Below, one piece after another: positions 43,500 to 53,408 of a DNA stretch of 64,000 bases. The notes under the pieces are model-generated. The model saw nothing but the letters and a program-made list of their open reading frames with translations, had not been told where the DNA came from and made no database searches. Numbering within the stretch: the first letter of the stretch is position 1; each line of letters starts with the position of its first letter. A program made the translations under genes and the position numbers. Origin of the DNA: Planctomycetaceae bacterium. GTDB taxonomy: Bacteria; Planctomycetota; Planctomycetia; Pirellulales; Pirellulaceae. Where the stretch lies: contig JAIYDN010000019.1 of assembly GCA_027487485.1 (NCBI GenBank), positions 1-64,000 of the forward strand, written 5' to 3'.

Positions 43500-46400
43500 A
43501 TGTTTGCGAAATGTTGCTTTGCGTTTGTTCAGCGAAACTTGATTTCGATCCAACTTGCTTTGGTGATTGTCTTTTCGCTCATGGATTATTCCGCACTGGC
43601 CCAGAGCCCTCGCGATGCGAAAGAGCTTATTCGCGAACTTAAGCAGCTTCCGCAATGGAAGCATTTAGACGAGTCGATCGTGGACGAATTGACACAAGTG
43701 CCTCGCGGTGGCCCTCGCATCCATTACACCATAGAAGTCGTGACTCCCGATCAAAAGCCAGTCCCGGAGGCTCTGGTGGTTTTGTTCGAGTCATCTTCGG
43801 ATTTGGTTAACTCCATTTACAGAACGATCGAAAGATGGGACAAGCGATTCCTAGAGATGCCCCTTGATATATCTGCAACAGATGCTCAAGGCAGAGTGAT
43901 TCGAACGGACGTGCGTACCAGCCGCCATGTCCAACCTACAACGGAAGGGAGGCAGGGTTTTGCGCAATTGAATGTTCTTGTTATCCATCCTGATTGGGGC
44001 TGGACCGCGCAGATGCTTCCACCGAACTCAGGTCCGCATTCGGTTAAGATCCAAATGCTACCGACCTCTGTGATTAAGGGGCGGTTTGTAGTGCCGGAAA
44101 CAAATCCAATCGATCCTGCGATTGTCAACGCTCAATTGACATTCGGAGCATGGTCTTCCCATGCTTTCGGGATGAGCGATTCCGACTCGATAAGCATATG
44201 GAAACTACCCTTTAAGCCTCAAGCAACGATTACAGCGGACGGAACCTTCGAATGGTTGGGTATGCCATCAACCGGTTGGATTTCCATGGGGCTGGCCAGT
44301 ACGAACTATCAAGTTGATTTCGAGGGCGTCCAAGAACGGAACAACTATTCCAGAGAGATTACGGGGAAAGCAATGGAGGTCAAACTGAAGCCGAAGCAGC
44401 AGCAGTCCCTGGAAGTCCGAGTTGTCGACTTGGAAACCAAAGAACCGATCGCGAATTGCCAGATTCCTGGATGGCTGTCCAACGAAACCACAAACGAATT
44501 GGGGATTGCTACCCTAACAGCCTATCAGGCTTTTCCGACACGCGAAAATCCCGCAATCAAGAACGTTTTCTTGTCCTTGCACCCGACCACAGATCATTTT
44601 CCTGTGAATGTTTACGAGGTCCTTCCGGAACCTGGCCGGCCTCTCGAAATTGCTCTGGAACGCGGCGTCAAAATCAATGGACGTGTTTTCGATCAAGCAA
44701 GTAATGCGGGAATCCAGGACATTGAAATCGCTTTCCAAGATAGCGAAACGCCGCCAAACCGATTGAGCAGGGGAATGCCTCAAGGAAAGACGCCTCTTCT
44801 GATCGCCACTACGGACATTTCTGGCCGATTCGAAACCGTGGTCCCCAAGAAGAAGTTAATGACAAAGGTCAATTCACTTGCATTTGGTTACGAAGTGCCA
44901 TTGCCGAGCTACCTGGGGTACGGGAACGAGCCAACCAAGACTTTCGACCCGCCGGAACCTTTACAAATAGAAGTCGACCTCACCAACAAGAATTCATATT
45001 CGGTAGAAATACCGCTTCGACGCGCGATTCCACTTCAAGGTAAAGTCATTGGCTTGGACAACAAGCCACTTTCAGATGCCGTAGTCGACGTATCGTTGAC
45101 ACGATTGGCGAAGCCCTATCACTTTCAAACGAAAACCGATAACGACGGTGAATTTCAATTGCCATTCATTCCAAATCTGGGGCGTGAGGCGTTTGTCGTT
45201 GCCACCAAGGATTCCATGAGAACAAGCGGAAAAGCGACGTTCAATTCCGTAGGTTCTTTTTCGGCCAAGCCCATGGAATTGCGCCTGGCAGAACAGACTC
45301 CGCCACGCAGCATCAAAGGACGCGTTTTGATTGACAATGAACCGGCGCCAGGAGTCTCCGTGGTTGCCTATTCGATGGCCCCACGCAATTTTACCCAAGG
45401 CGTTGTTACTACCTCCTATGGTCCAGACAATACGATTGGCTCTGCAACCACGGATGCTAAAGGATTCTATTCAGTTGAAGTTTCTGACAGCGAAACGCAA
45501 AATGCAGAAGTTCGTATCGTTGCCCCTGAATATTTGGCGATGAGCTCTTGGCATTCTCAACAATTCCAATTGGGGGACGAGGAGACTAGAGCACCAGACA
45601 TGCACTTTAAATCGAAGTATGGCGATCTAACGATCACTGGCGAGATTTTTTCGCCCGATGCCGACCCAGTTCAGGGTGCAACGATCCACGCCATTCAAGA
45701 AGAATCAAACGTTGAGCTGATTCGACGCAATCGAACTGGGGAAACCGATAGCTCTCAGGACACGACAGGTGTGTCTGACGAAGAAGGTCGGTTCATTTGC
45801 AAGAATCTTGGTGAAGGAAAAGTTCAGTTACAGTTGCGGTCGGGACCAGCTGACTTCTGGTCGAGCCCGATGTTCCAGTCCTTTAAGACCGTCGCGAATT
45901 CTCAGGATCTCGTCTTTGTTCTTGATCCTAAGCTCATCGTTCCGCCAAAGCTCGTCGAGCCAGTCGAAACATTGCAACTCAACCTGCCATCGATCCATCA
46001 ACGCTTTGCCGCCAATGGCGAATCGGTAACTTTTCGCGGGCGTGTCGTCAATGAACAGAAGGTTGGCGTGGAAGATGCAACTGTATTCGTGTTCGCGGCG
46101 AAACCCATGGAGGGATTGGGGAGCGTCAATGCGTTTCTTCATCCGTTTTGTGGCCTAGAAACGAAGACCAATTCCAGCGGAGAATTTGAGCTTGTTTTGC
46201 CGGACAATTCACAAATGGTTCGACTGGCAATGGGCAAGTCCGGCTACACCGCGAGCGTGACCGACTATCTTCGACCCTCGAAACCATCCCCCATTCAGGT
46301 ATCCATCAAGCCCGTCAAAAGTTCATTGAATCGCAAGTTTGTAAATTCGAATCAATTGCCGATTGCGAACGCCTTAGTTGCCGTAAGCAAGCAATACATG

Positions 46401-47165
46401 TCCATTGAAAACCCCGACGAATTCCCCGCCAATGCTGACTTTAGCCTGCAATTGAGTGACCGCGATGGAACGATCCGCATTGAAGATCAACGGCAAATGT
46501 TTTCAGGAAGCCTTTTGGCAATCAAGCCTGGCTATCCAGCCACGGTAGAGAATCATTTCTATGGCGAACAGGTAACTTTAAAGCGCCCATGGGGGGTAGA
46601 AGGCCGTGTCATGAACGCGGAAGGACCAGTAGCGAATTACAGCGTGCTTTGCTCTGCCCAATATGGCAATTTTTCCCAACGTACTAAAACCGACGCACAA
46701 GGTTTCTTTCGATTCGAACAATCTGTATCGCAAGACCAACAGCAGGAACTGTTGCTCTATGGCGATCCCAATGAACGAGATGAAAGAGGTTGGTTCAAGA
46801 CCTGCAGATTGAAACCGCTCTGGGAAGGCAACTTAGTCCGGATACCCGACGTTCTGTTGGACGAGTGCCGAACACTTAAGGTTGAAATCAATGACTTGTC
46901 AGGAAAACCTATCATCGACCAGGGGACACTTACGTATCGCCTACGGCAACAGAACGGGAATTCGTCCACTATCAAATTGCAGGGTGCGAAATTTCAGACG
47001 ATCGTTGGCATGCCGAGCGAACCATTGATCGTTACATTTTCGTTGGGTCGCGCTAAGATCATTGACATTCAACCCACGTTGCAACGGGTGGGATTCGAAG
47101 AGATGATGTCCACGGGAATCCCCATGGACGAAGATATTCAGGTGACCTATACGATCAGTCAATGA
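43500..47165 (+). CDS. large secreted carboxypeptidase-regulatory-like repeat protein
   Basis: 1221 residues with an N-terminal signal (ISIQLALVIVFSLMDYSALAQ). The chain consists mostly of repeating beta-sandwich modules of the carboxypeptidase-regulatory-like/CNA-B type. These are recognised by recurring strands such as IKGRFVVPETN, INGRVFDQASNAGIQDIEIAF, LQGKVIGLDNKPLSDAVVDVSL, IKGRVLIDNEPAPGVSVVAYS, ITGEIFSPDADPVQGATIHAI and FRGRVVNEQKVGVEDATVFVF. No catalytic motif is visible. Likely cell-surface or extracellular. It is the longest gene of the window and stands alone. Confidence 0.8.
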   Translation: MFAKCCFAFVQRNLISIQLALVIVFSLMDYSALAQSPRDAKELIRELKQLPQWKHLDESIVDELTQVPRGGPRIHYTIEVVTPDQKPVPEALVVLFESSSDLVNSIYRTIERWDKRFLEMPLDISATDAQGRVIRTDVRTSRHVQPTTEGRQGFAQLNVLVIHPDWGWTAQMLPPNSGPHSVKIQMLPTSVIKGRFVVPETNPIDPAIVNAQLTFGAWSSHAFGMSDSDSISIWKLPFKPQATITADGTFEWLGMPSTGWISMGLASTNYQVDFEGVQERNNYSREITGKAMEVKLKPKQQQSLEVRVVDLETKEPIANCQIPGWLSNETTNELGIATLTAYQAFPTRENPAIKNVFLSLHPTTDHFPVNVYEVLPEPGRPLEIALERGVKINGRVFDQASNAGIQDIEIAFQDSETPPNRLSRGMPQGKTPLLIATTDISGRFETVVPKKKLMTKVNSLAFGYEVPLPSYLGYGNEPTKTFDPPEPLQIEVDLTNKNSYSVEIPLRRAIPLQGKVIGLDNKPLSDAVVDVSLTRLAKPYHFQTKTDNDGEFQLPFIPNLGREAFVVATKDSMRTSGKATFNSVGSFSAKPMELRLAEQTPPRSIKGRVLIDNEPAPGVSVVAYSMAPRNFTQGVVTTSYGPDNTIGSATTDAKGFYSVEVSDSETQNAEVRIVAPEYLAMSSWHSQQFQLGDEETRAPDMHFKSKYGDLTITGEIFSPDADPVQGATIHAIQEESNVELIRRNRTGETDSSQDTTGVSDEEGRFICKNLGEGKVQLQLRSGPADFWSSPMFQSFKTVANSQDLVFVLDPKLIVPPKLVEPVETLQLNLPSIHQRFAANGESVTFRGRVVNEQKVGVEDATVFVFAAKPMEGLGSVNAFLHPFCGLETKTNSSGEFELVLPDNSQMVRLAMGKSGYTASVTDYLRPSKPSPIQVSIKPVKSSLNRKFVNSNQLPIANALVAVSKQYMSIENPDEFPANADFSLQLSDRDGTIRIEDQRQMFSGSLLAIKPGYPATVENHFYGEQVTLKRPWGVEGRVMNAEGPVANYSVLCSAQYGNFSQRTKTDAQGFFRFEQSVSQDQQQELLLYGDPNERDERGWFKTCRLKPLWEGNLVRIPDVLLDECRTLKVEINDLSGKPIIDQGTLTYRLRQQNGNSSTIKLQGAKFQTIVGMPSEPLIVTFSLGRAKIIDIQPTLQRVGFEEMMSTGIPMDEDIQVTYTISQ

Positions 47166-47203
47166 TTGCAAGGTTGGAATCGCCACTCGATCGCTCCACC
47201 CTG

Positions 47204-48205
47204 CTAATCTTCGTTGCTAGACAGGGAGATGGTTGGAAGCTTGTCTTGAAGTTTCGACTTGATCTTGAAAAGCGTACCGGTGCTGTTCTCAAAATCCTTG
47301 ATCGACGAATCTGAAAAAATATCGGTACTCAAGCCATCGATACTCCACGCCACTTTCAAATCCAGAGTGTGCGATTCCGTTACCTTGGGATTGACCCGAT
47401 GCACAACATTGGTGATCGCGACTGGAACCATCAGGTTCGTTCCTATCTTCTCCCATTGTGATTTAGAATCAAAATTGACGGCTTCATAGGATTCCAGCGT
47501 CAACTCCCCGTGATAATTCTTGCGAAAGAGTCCACGGCTATAAGTTGGCATGTAGTCAAACTTGGAGTTAAACAGGATTTCCGTACCCGAATGCTTTCTA
47601 GCAAAGAACCCCTTGAAACTTCCATCGTCCGATTCTTCCGATTGAAGCAATTTCGTACCGGCAAAAAATTTCTCCATGGCTCCATCTCCGGTGGAAACGA
47701 AAGCAGAACCGGTCAAGATTGTATATTCGAGAGGCTCAGGAATCCTGTTAACACGTTTGACACCAATCATTGGCTTACCATCAATGTCGGTTTCGCTCTT
47801 GTTCACGCGTGCGAGTTTAGTCTCGTAATCACCCATGCACCAAAAGAAGTCTTCATCCCTTCTCATCCATTTTTCCCACCAATTTGCTTGCACACCGTTG
47901 GCATAGACCTTCCTAAGCTCGCTGTAGCTGAAGTGTTTTTGAGTTGTAGGTTCATTGAACTTCACCTCGAACCACTCTACCGTCACGGAACCCTCACCAT
48001 CGTTACTCATCGAACGGAGTTCCCCTACGCATGCGTATTTTCTTTCCAAAATATTCCGGTTGGCTAGGAACCAATCACCACATTCTCCAGCGGAATCCAA
48101 CTTCGGCGTTTGCGCCTGGCTTACGGACAATACTACCTCGCCAACAATAGATATCACAATCAACTGCAAGACCCGAAAAATACTATGAGTCAGCAAGATT
48201 ACCAC
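47204..48205 (-). CDS. exported hypothetical protein
   Basis: 333-residue exported protein: the N terminus ILLTHSIFRVLQLIVISIVGEVVLS is hydrophobic and followed by SVSQAQ. The mature part has alternating beta-type segments (EGSVTVEWFEVKFNEPTTQKH, VNRIPEPLEYTILTG). No motif of a known enzyme family was recognised. Its C terminus lies 38 bp from that of the convergent 1221-aa protein gene. Confidence 0.58.
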   Translation of the reverse strand: MVILLTHSIFRVLQLIVISIVGEVVLSVSQAQTPKLDSAGECGDWFLANRNILERKYACVGELRSMSNDGEGSVTVEWFEVKFNEPTTQKHFSYSELRKVYANGVQANWWEKWMRRDEDFFWCMGDYETKLARVNKSETDIDGKPMIGVKRVNRIPEPLEYTILTGSAFVSTGDGAMEKFFAGTKLLQSEESDDGSFKGFFARKHSGTEILFNSKFDYMPTYSRGLFRKNYHGELTLESYEAVNFDSKSQWEKIGTNLMVPVAITNVVHRVNPKVTESHTLDLKVAWSIDGLSTDIFSDSSIKDFENSTGTLFKIKSKLQDKLPTISLSSNED

Positions 48206-48889
48206 CTCCTACTGGATTTAAAGAAAGGCAATCACTTTGTGTAGCGACAAGACTACACCACGATCAATCCGACCGAAAAGGACCTTCAGACTCATCAATT
48301 CGCCGTTTGAAACCTCACTTATGACTTCCATGGGCATAGCAACCTCAAACCGACACATCATCACAAACGACAATTTTTCGCTAGTTATCACTACAGACCG
48401 AAAGGCGAAATTCTTTTCTCAAGAATAATGTCGGAACGCTCACCACAGCAAGTGGCCCTTCGGACATTGACGTTCATTTTCCGATTGATTCTTCGAATCC
48501 AATTACCTCATCGAACAATCAAGTCACAACTAGCAAGCTATACAGCAAAGGTATCCCCGCGTTGCCTTAAATTGCGTCACGTCGGGCTCGCCCCGGCGTG
48601 TCGCAATAGGTTTGGTGTGCTAAACCAATCCCAACCGAACTCGATATCTTCGTGGGCCGGAGGCCCACGAAGTCGGTCTCGCAGAGGGAGTCGCGTGTTA
48701 GCGCACCAAACCTGTTGCGAAGGAGGGGCACAAGGCCCCACCTTCGCGTTGCACTTATTTGGTTTCTCGAAAGATTCTTGAAAATCCACGCACGACGACA
48801 ACCATGAAGATATCGGTTTCCGGGGCCCGTTGGACGGTGCCATTCACTCTCAATCTCGGAGATTTTGCGTTCTACTTTTTTAACGTTAC
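48206..48889. other. 684-bp intergenic region with hairpin repeat copy C
   Basis: No supportable gene. Copy C of the dispersed repeat (48585-48751) is the fullest one: an inverted half (CGCAATAGGTTTGGTGTGC) at its left end and CGCACCAAACCTGTTGC at its right end, followed by the stem GCGAAGGAGGGGC / GCCCCACCTTCGC (48717-48747). Confidence 0.75.
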
Positions 48890-49801
48890 TTACCTGAGCA
48901 CTTCACGGGCGCGAAGCCAACGGGCGCATGCGTTCGACCATTCCGAGGTGCCTGGTATGCTTCGGCCCAGCCCAACACCATGTGCTCCCTTTTCAAAAAC
49001 GTGAAGTTCACCTGGGACACCATTCCTTACCATAGCTGCATAGAACTCGATCGAATTTTGTGGCAGAACTCCTTTGTCCTCATAGGTGTGGAACAAGAAT
49101 GTTGGAGGTGTGTCTTTGGTGACTCGGGAAGCATTCTGTAGCGATTCCAAAACTTTAGGATCAGGCGACTCGCCCAGCAGATTGACTTGACTTCCTTTAT
49201 GGGCTTCTGGTTGTCCAAAAAGAATCACGGGGTAGCACAAGATGCCAAAATCAGGGCGCGAGGATTGGCGTGCTACGGGATCTTTCGATTTGGAATCCCC
49301 GGCGTCAAACTGAGTCAGAACCGTCGAAACGAGATGCCCTCCCGCTGAAAAACCGATCATGCCTATTCGCTTGGGATCAATATTCCAACCTTTAGCATTC
49401 GCTCGAACCAGCCGGACGGCGCGTTGCGCGTCCAGCATGGGTGCTGGATGCCCGTAGCCTTTCCCGCGATGTCGATAGTCGCAGATGATTGCTGCCATCC
49501 CAAGATCGTTCACCCATTGAGCGATCTCATGTCCTTCGTGCCCCATGGCCAACCCACCATAGCCCCCACCGGGACAAATGATAATTGCGGCAGTGGGTGG
49601 TAGTTTGGAGCTTGGCAATCGAACCATTGCCACAGGAACATCCTCCGGGTCATTTCCATTAGCACCGGGAGCTGGCCCATCCCAAAGCGGCATGTCCATC
49701 GAAACGGATTCCACGGGCTGCGAGAAAGCTGGCTCCGAAGCAAAAATAAAACACAAGCTCGCGAGAGATGCGAATCGCAAAATGCAACCGAAGTCATGCA
49801 T
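48890..49801 (-). CDS. secreted alpha/beta hydrolase (BD-FAE/esterase type)
   Basis: 303 residues with a signal peptide (LRFASLASLCFIFASEPAFS). The oxyanion motif is AAIIICPGGGYGGLAMGHEG, the nucleophile Ser is in IGMIGFSAGGHLVSTVL, and a late His is in FEKGAHGVGLG, completing a likely triad. Members of this group cleave acyl esters of sugars such as acetyl or feruloyl groups. The ATG at 49801 is used because GGAG stands 9 nt before it; a GTG at 49816 overlaps that site. A neighbouring operon link is not evident. Confidence 0.78.
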   Translation of the reverse strand: MHDFGCILRFASLASLCFIFASEPAFSQPVESVSMDMPLWDGPAPGANGNDPEDVPVAMVRLPSSKLPPTAAIIICPGGGYGGLAMGHEGHEIAQWVNDLGMAAIICDYRHRGKGYGHPAPMLDAQRAVRLVRANAKGWNIDPKRIGMIGFSAGGHLVSTVLTQFDAGDSKSKDPVARQSSRPDFGILCYPVILFGQPEAHKGSQVNLLGESPDPKVLESLQNASRVTKDTPPTFLFHTYEDKGVLPQNSIEFYAAMVRNGVPGELHVFEKGAHGVGLGRSIPGTSEWSNACARWLRAREVLR

Positions 49802-49935
49802 AACAGAATTCTCCACGAATCTAATTGTTAGCTTATTGTATCCGAGAAAACGAAATGGTTTCAGAGGGTTCCAATGGCTCCGTTTAGTTCACATTCTATC
49901 AAACAATTATTTCTGTTGTTATCAATTCTTCGTTA

Positions 49936-50814
49936 TCAATCTTGTTTTAGACGCTCGGCAAGAGCAGCAAACTTGGTTTCGTCTTCCGCAGAAACCGTTG
50001 GGTATTGCAAATCGAGTGATTCGAGATGACCAGCGATGATATCAGCCACCGCAGCCCGGGCGTACCACTTATCATCTGCCGGTATGACAAACCAGGGTGT
50101 TGCCTTGGTGCTTGTCGCTGGTAGAGCTTCTTCGGCAGCTTCTTGATATTGTTTCCAGAGTTTGCGTTCTTCCAAGTCGCGTTCATTAAACTTCCAGCGT
50201 TTATCCGGCTGGGTCAATCGTTCCATGAGGCGTTCTTTTTGCGTTTCCCGTGAGATGTGAAGATAGAATTTTAGGACGCTGGTCCCGCTATGCACGAGCG
50301 TTTCTTCGAAGGCCCGAATTTCTTCATAGCGTCGCATCCATACATCTTCCAGTTTTTTATAAGGAGGCAGGTTCTGAGGTGTCAAGAATTCAGGATGGAC
50401 GCGGACCACCATCACTTCTTCATAGTATGAACGATTGAAGATCGCGATCATTCCTTTCGCGGGCAGGAACCGCATAGGTCTCCATAAGAAATGATGTTGA
50501 AGTTCTTCGGTGTTCGGAGCTCGGAAACTGTGGATCCGACAACCTTGGGGATTAACCCCGTTCATCACGTGCCGAACCGTTCCGTCTTTGCCAGCCGCAT
50601 CCATGCCTTGCAAGATGACCAGAAGACTTTGGCGATTCGCGGCAAACAACTTGTTCTGAGCTTCTTGAAGAGACGAGTTATCGACACGCAGCGCTTCGAC
50701 CCCATCCTCTTTCTTGAGCAGTTCGTCCCCGGCCTTGGTCGATAACTTGCCTAGGTTGAGAGGTTCGTTTTCTTTGACCCGGAATTTTTTGGGTTCAAAA
50801 CGATGTTCAGCCAT
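49936..50814 (-). CDS. ppk2: polyphosphate kinase 2 family protein
   Basis: PPK2 uses polyphosphate to phosphorylate nucleoside di- or monophosphates (or the reverse). The Walker A motif VILQGMDAAGKDGTV (67-80), the Walker B-like segment IFNRSYYEEVMVVRVHPE, and the lid region (KRWKFNERDLEERKLW) are all clear. 292 residues, class I or III single-domain form. The nucleotide specificity is not predictable here. Its start lies 8 bp inside the 3' end of the upstream nadC gene, so the two are likely translationally coupled. Confidence 0.92.
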   Translation of the reverse strand: MAEHRFEPKKFRVKENEPLNLGKLSTKAGDELLKKEDGVEALRVDNSSLQEAQNKLFAANRQSLLVILQGMDAAGKDGTVRHVMNGVNPQGCRIHSFRAPNTEELQHHFLWRPMRFLPAKGMIAIFNRSYYEEVMVVRVHPEFLTPQNLPPYKKLEDVWMRRYEEIRAFEETLVHSGTSVLKFYLHISRETQKERLMERLTQPDKRWKFNERDLEERKLWKQYQEAAEEALPATSTKATPWFVIPADDKWYARAAVADIIAGHLESLDLQYPTVSAEDETKFAALAERLKQD

Positions 50815-51739
50815 GATGCAAAACCCAGTCGAGCCCTAGATCGAGATTGATGGCCGAATGCGTGAGGGCTCCTACACTGATTCGGTCGACGCCTGTTTGA
50901 GCGATACTTGCAATCGTTTCTAAATTGACTCCGCCGGACGCTTCGAGTTCGACCTTGGCCGCGATACGATTTCGCATGGCAACACATTCGCGAAGCAGTT
51001 CGCAGTTCATATTGTCCAGCAAGACGATATCAGGGCCAGCTAACAGAGCGGATTCCAATTGGCTGACTCGGTCGATTTCCACTTCGATCATGATTGGATT
51101 ATCGAATCGAAAGGCGCCACTTTTCACGAAGGCTTTGGCGGTTTCTACGGCGGCGCCGGCGTCGAGCAATTGTCCGTCGGCAGCTGCTCGACAAGCGAGA
51201 TGGTTGTCTTTGATCAGTATGCCATCATACAGTCCCAGCCGATGGTTGTGCCCTCCGCCGCAATGCACGGCGTATTTCTCCAAGCGGCGCCAACCTGGGG
51301 TTGTTTTGCGAGTGTCATAGACTCGGGCTTGAGTGCCTTGCAATTTTGAAACGTAGCGGCTGGTTAGCGTAGCGATTCCGCACAATCGTCCCAGGAAGTT
51401 GAGAATGGTTCGCTCACAAGTTAACAAATCACGCGTTTCGCCCGACAATGTTGCCAGGGGCTGCTTGGGTTGGAATTCGTCACCGTCCGCGACATGCAGA
51501 GTGACAGAGATTCTGGCGTCTAGTTCCTCCAGCATGGTTTCGATCAAGTCAAAACCTGCGGCAATTCCATGGACGCGGGGCAGAATATAGGCCGAGCCTT
51601 GGCCCCCTTGAGGAACCAGAGCCATGGTGGTCAGATCGGCTGTTCGATCTAAATCTTCGCGAATTGCAAGTCGTACCAATTGGCAAAGGTCGTCTCGTAA
51701 CGCGGCATCGATGGTTTGTGAGCGATAGTCGGCTGGCAT
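50807..51739 (-). CDS. nadC: quinolinate phosphoribosyltransferase
   Basis: Converts quinolinate and PRPP to nicotinate mononucleotide in de novo NAD synthesis. The family pattern is complete: NFLGRLCGIATLTSRYV, YDTRKTTPGWRRLEKYAVHCGGGHNHR with the active-site Arg and His, DGILIKDNHLA, VEVDRV-like IMIEVEIDRVSQLE, DIVLLDNM and LEASGGVNL at the barrel end, and VDRISVGALTHSA. 310 residues. No nadA or nadB is adjacent; the downstream neighbour is PPK2. Confidence 0.95.
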   Translation of the reverse strand: MPADYRSQTIDAALRDDLCQLVRLAIREDLDRTADLTTMALVPQGGQGSAYILPRVHGIAAGFDLIETMLEELDARISVTLHVADGDEFQPKQPLATLSGETRDLLTCERTILNFLGRLCGIATLTSRYVSKLQGTQARVYDTRKTTPGWRRLEKYAVHCGGGHNHRLGLYDGILIKDNHLACRAAADGQLLDAGAAVETAKAFVKSGAFRFDNPIMIEVEIDRVSQLESALLAGPDIVLLDNMNCELLRECVAMRNRIAAKVELEASGGVNLETIASIAQTGVDRISVGALTHSAINLDLGLDWVLHHG

Positions 51740-51963
51740 GCTTTGAATTAAACTGGGCGCAGTTACGGTTATGGGAAGAAGGCTGGAATGACTAGTGAAA
51801 GACTGGTCAGGAACGCAATAATCGTATAGTGTAACTAATGCTCAGGGATACAGTATTCCGCTCAGCAAGGTTTTCTCAGCGCTGCTGTTGTCAAAAACGA
51901 GCGTTCGACGGATACCCACCCGCCTTCAACTACGTTACCAACCATTTTGCCGGAGATCAGGCT

Positions 51964-52533
51964 ATGAATTTGCGTGCTTACCTTACTTTTGCATTGATGT
52001 GCTTGATGTGCCAAGCCGGATTCGCTCAAGAAAAAACCGAAGCCAAAGAAGAAGTGCTGAAATTAGCACAAGGCAAGATTCTTGCGATCAAGCCAACCAC
52101 TTGGAAGACCATGCCCCCCAAGTCGAACATCGTTCAATACGAGTTCAAGACGCCTGTCGAAGGGGACAAGACCGCTCGAATCACGATCATGTCCGCGGGT
52201 GGATCCATTGAAAGCAACATCGACCGTTGGGTAGGTCAATTTGAAGGTGCGAAGAAAGAAGACATTCAAGTAGAGAAAAAGGAAGTAGAGACCACTACCG
52301 TTCATATCGTTGAGATTGCCGGCACGTTCAAGGAGTCGATGGGTGGTCCGTTCGCTCCAGGGGGCGGCAAAGTCACCAAGATGGAAAACTACAAAATGCT
52401 CGGTGGTATTCTTGAGTTGAAGGATGGTGAGAAAGTTTTCATCAAAGCGACTGGCCCAGCTGAAATCATCGGTGGTATGAAAGAAGGTTTCATGAAGATG
52501 CTTTCGGAGATCAAGCTCCAAGACGTCAAGTAA
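51964..52533 (+). CDS. small exported hypothetical protein
   Basis: 189 residues. The signal peptide LRAYLTFALMCLMCQAGFAQ is followed by a polar region and a repeated beta pattern (ILAIKPTTWKTMPPKSNIVQYEF, ARITIMSAGGSIESNIDRWVGQFEG). No catalytic residues could be identified. The ATG at 51964 directly precedes the signal peptide; an upstream frame start at 51838 has no signal. A hairpin terminator follows. Likely a planctomycete-specific periplasmic protein. Confidence 0.65.
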   Translation: MNLRAYLTFALMCLMCQAGFAQEKTEAKEEVLKLAQGKILAIKPTTWKTMPPKSNIVQYEFKTPVEGDKTARITIMSAGGSIESNIDRWVGQFEGAKKEDIQVEKKEVETTTVHIVEIAGTFKESMGGPFAPGGGKVTKMENYKMLGGILELKDGEKVFIKATGPAEIIGGMKEGFMKMLSEIKLQDVK

Positions 52534-52557
52534 ATGAAGTAAAGTCGGTATAGGAAG

Positions 52558-52587
52558 AAGGTGCTGGAGACAGCCGTCTCCCACCTT
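52558..52587 (+). terminator. hairpin terminator candidate
   Basis: AAGGTG at 52558-52563 pairs with CACCTT at 52582-52587, with an inner GGAGAC/GTCTCC stem around AGCC. No clear T-run follows, so it may also serve as a stem for the nagB leader. Confidence 0.5.
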
Positions 52588-52610
52588 GGACGCTTGCGAA
52601 AGAAACGATC

Positions 52611-53408
52611 TTGAGAGTTGTTGTTCTTGAAACTGCGAAACAGGTCAATGAGTTTGCAGCGGATGTGGTTTGTGCTTTAATCGGTTTGCGTCAACAGCAA
52701 CATCAACCGACCATCCTAGGACTTGCGACAGGGGGAACACCTCTGGGTTTGTATAGCGAACTCATCACCCGACACCAATCAGGGAAGATTTCTTTTAGCA
52801 ACGTCGACACCTTTAATCTGGACGAATACGTAGGAGTCGCCCCGAGCAGCCCTTGCAGCTATCACTATTACATGTTGGAGAATTTATTCCGGCATGTGGA
52901 TATCGATCTTACGCGAACTCATGTGCCGCAAACCTACGACGTTGATTTGTCGGAAAGTGCGAGCCGTTTTGAACGCCAGATTGAACAAGCGGGCGGCATC
53001 GACTTGCAGATCTTAGGGATTGGCGTGGATGGGCATATTGGCTTCAACGAGATTGGTTCGTCGCTGGGCTCTCGCACCCGAGTAAAAACGCTGACCCATC
53101 AAACACGCTCGGATAACGCTCGGTATTTCGAGAGTCTCGAACATGTTCCTCGTACGGCACTCACGATGGGAATCGCGACCATTCTAGAGAGCCAATCTAT
53201 TCTGTTGATGGCTCACGGTGCTGGAAAAGCGCAAACGATTCGGAACACCATCGAAGGCCCGATCACGGCGTCGGTCCCGGCGTCAGCACTTCAGCTTCAC
53301 CCTGACGTAACGATCGTATTGGACGAGGCGGCGGCATCGTCCCTTTCCAACAAGGAATACTACTTGGAATCCGAACGCAATCGCGGCTTGCTTTCCCGAT
53401 CGTCTTGA
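52611..53408 (+). CDS. nagB: glucosamine-6-phosphate deaminase
   Basis: Converts glucosamine 6-phosphate to fructose 6-phosphate and ammonia in amino-sugar catabolism. Motifs GLATGGTPLGLY, VDTFNLDEYVG, LGIGVDGHIGFNEIGSS and SILLMAHGAGKA are complete, including the catalytic Asp, the His and the Glu pair in the loop. 265 residues. The start is TTG, with no stronger ATG in frame. The 3' end overlaps that of the convergent helicase by 49 bp. Confidence 0.92.
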   Translation: MRVVVLETAKQVNEFAADVVCALIGLRQQQHQPTILGLATGGTPLGLYSELITRHQSGKISFSNVDTFNLDEYVGVAPSSPCSYHYYMLENLFRHVDIDLTRTHVPQTYDVDLSESASRFERQIEQAGGIDLQILGIGVDGHIGFNEIGSSLGSRTRVKTLTHQTRSDNARYFESLEHVPRTALTMGIATILESQSILLMAHGAGKAQTIRNTIEGPITASVPASALQLHPDVTIVLDEAAASSLSNKEYYLESERNRGLLSRSS

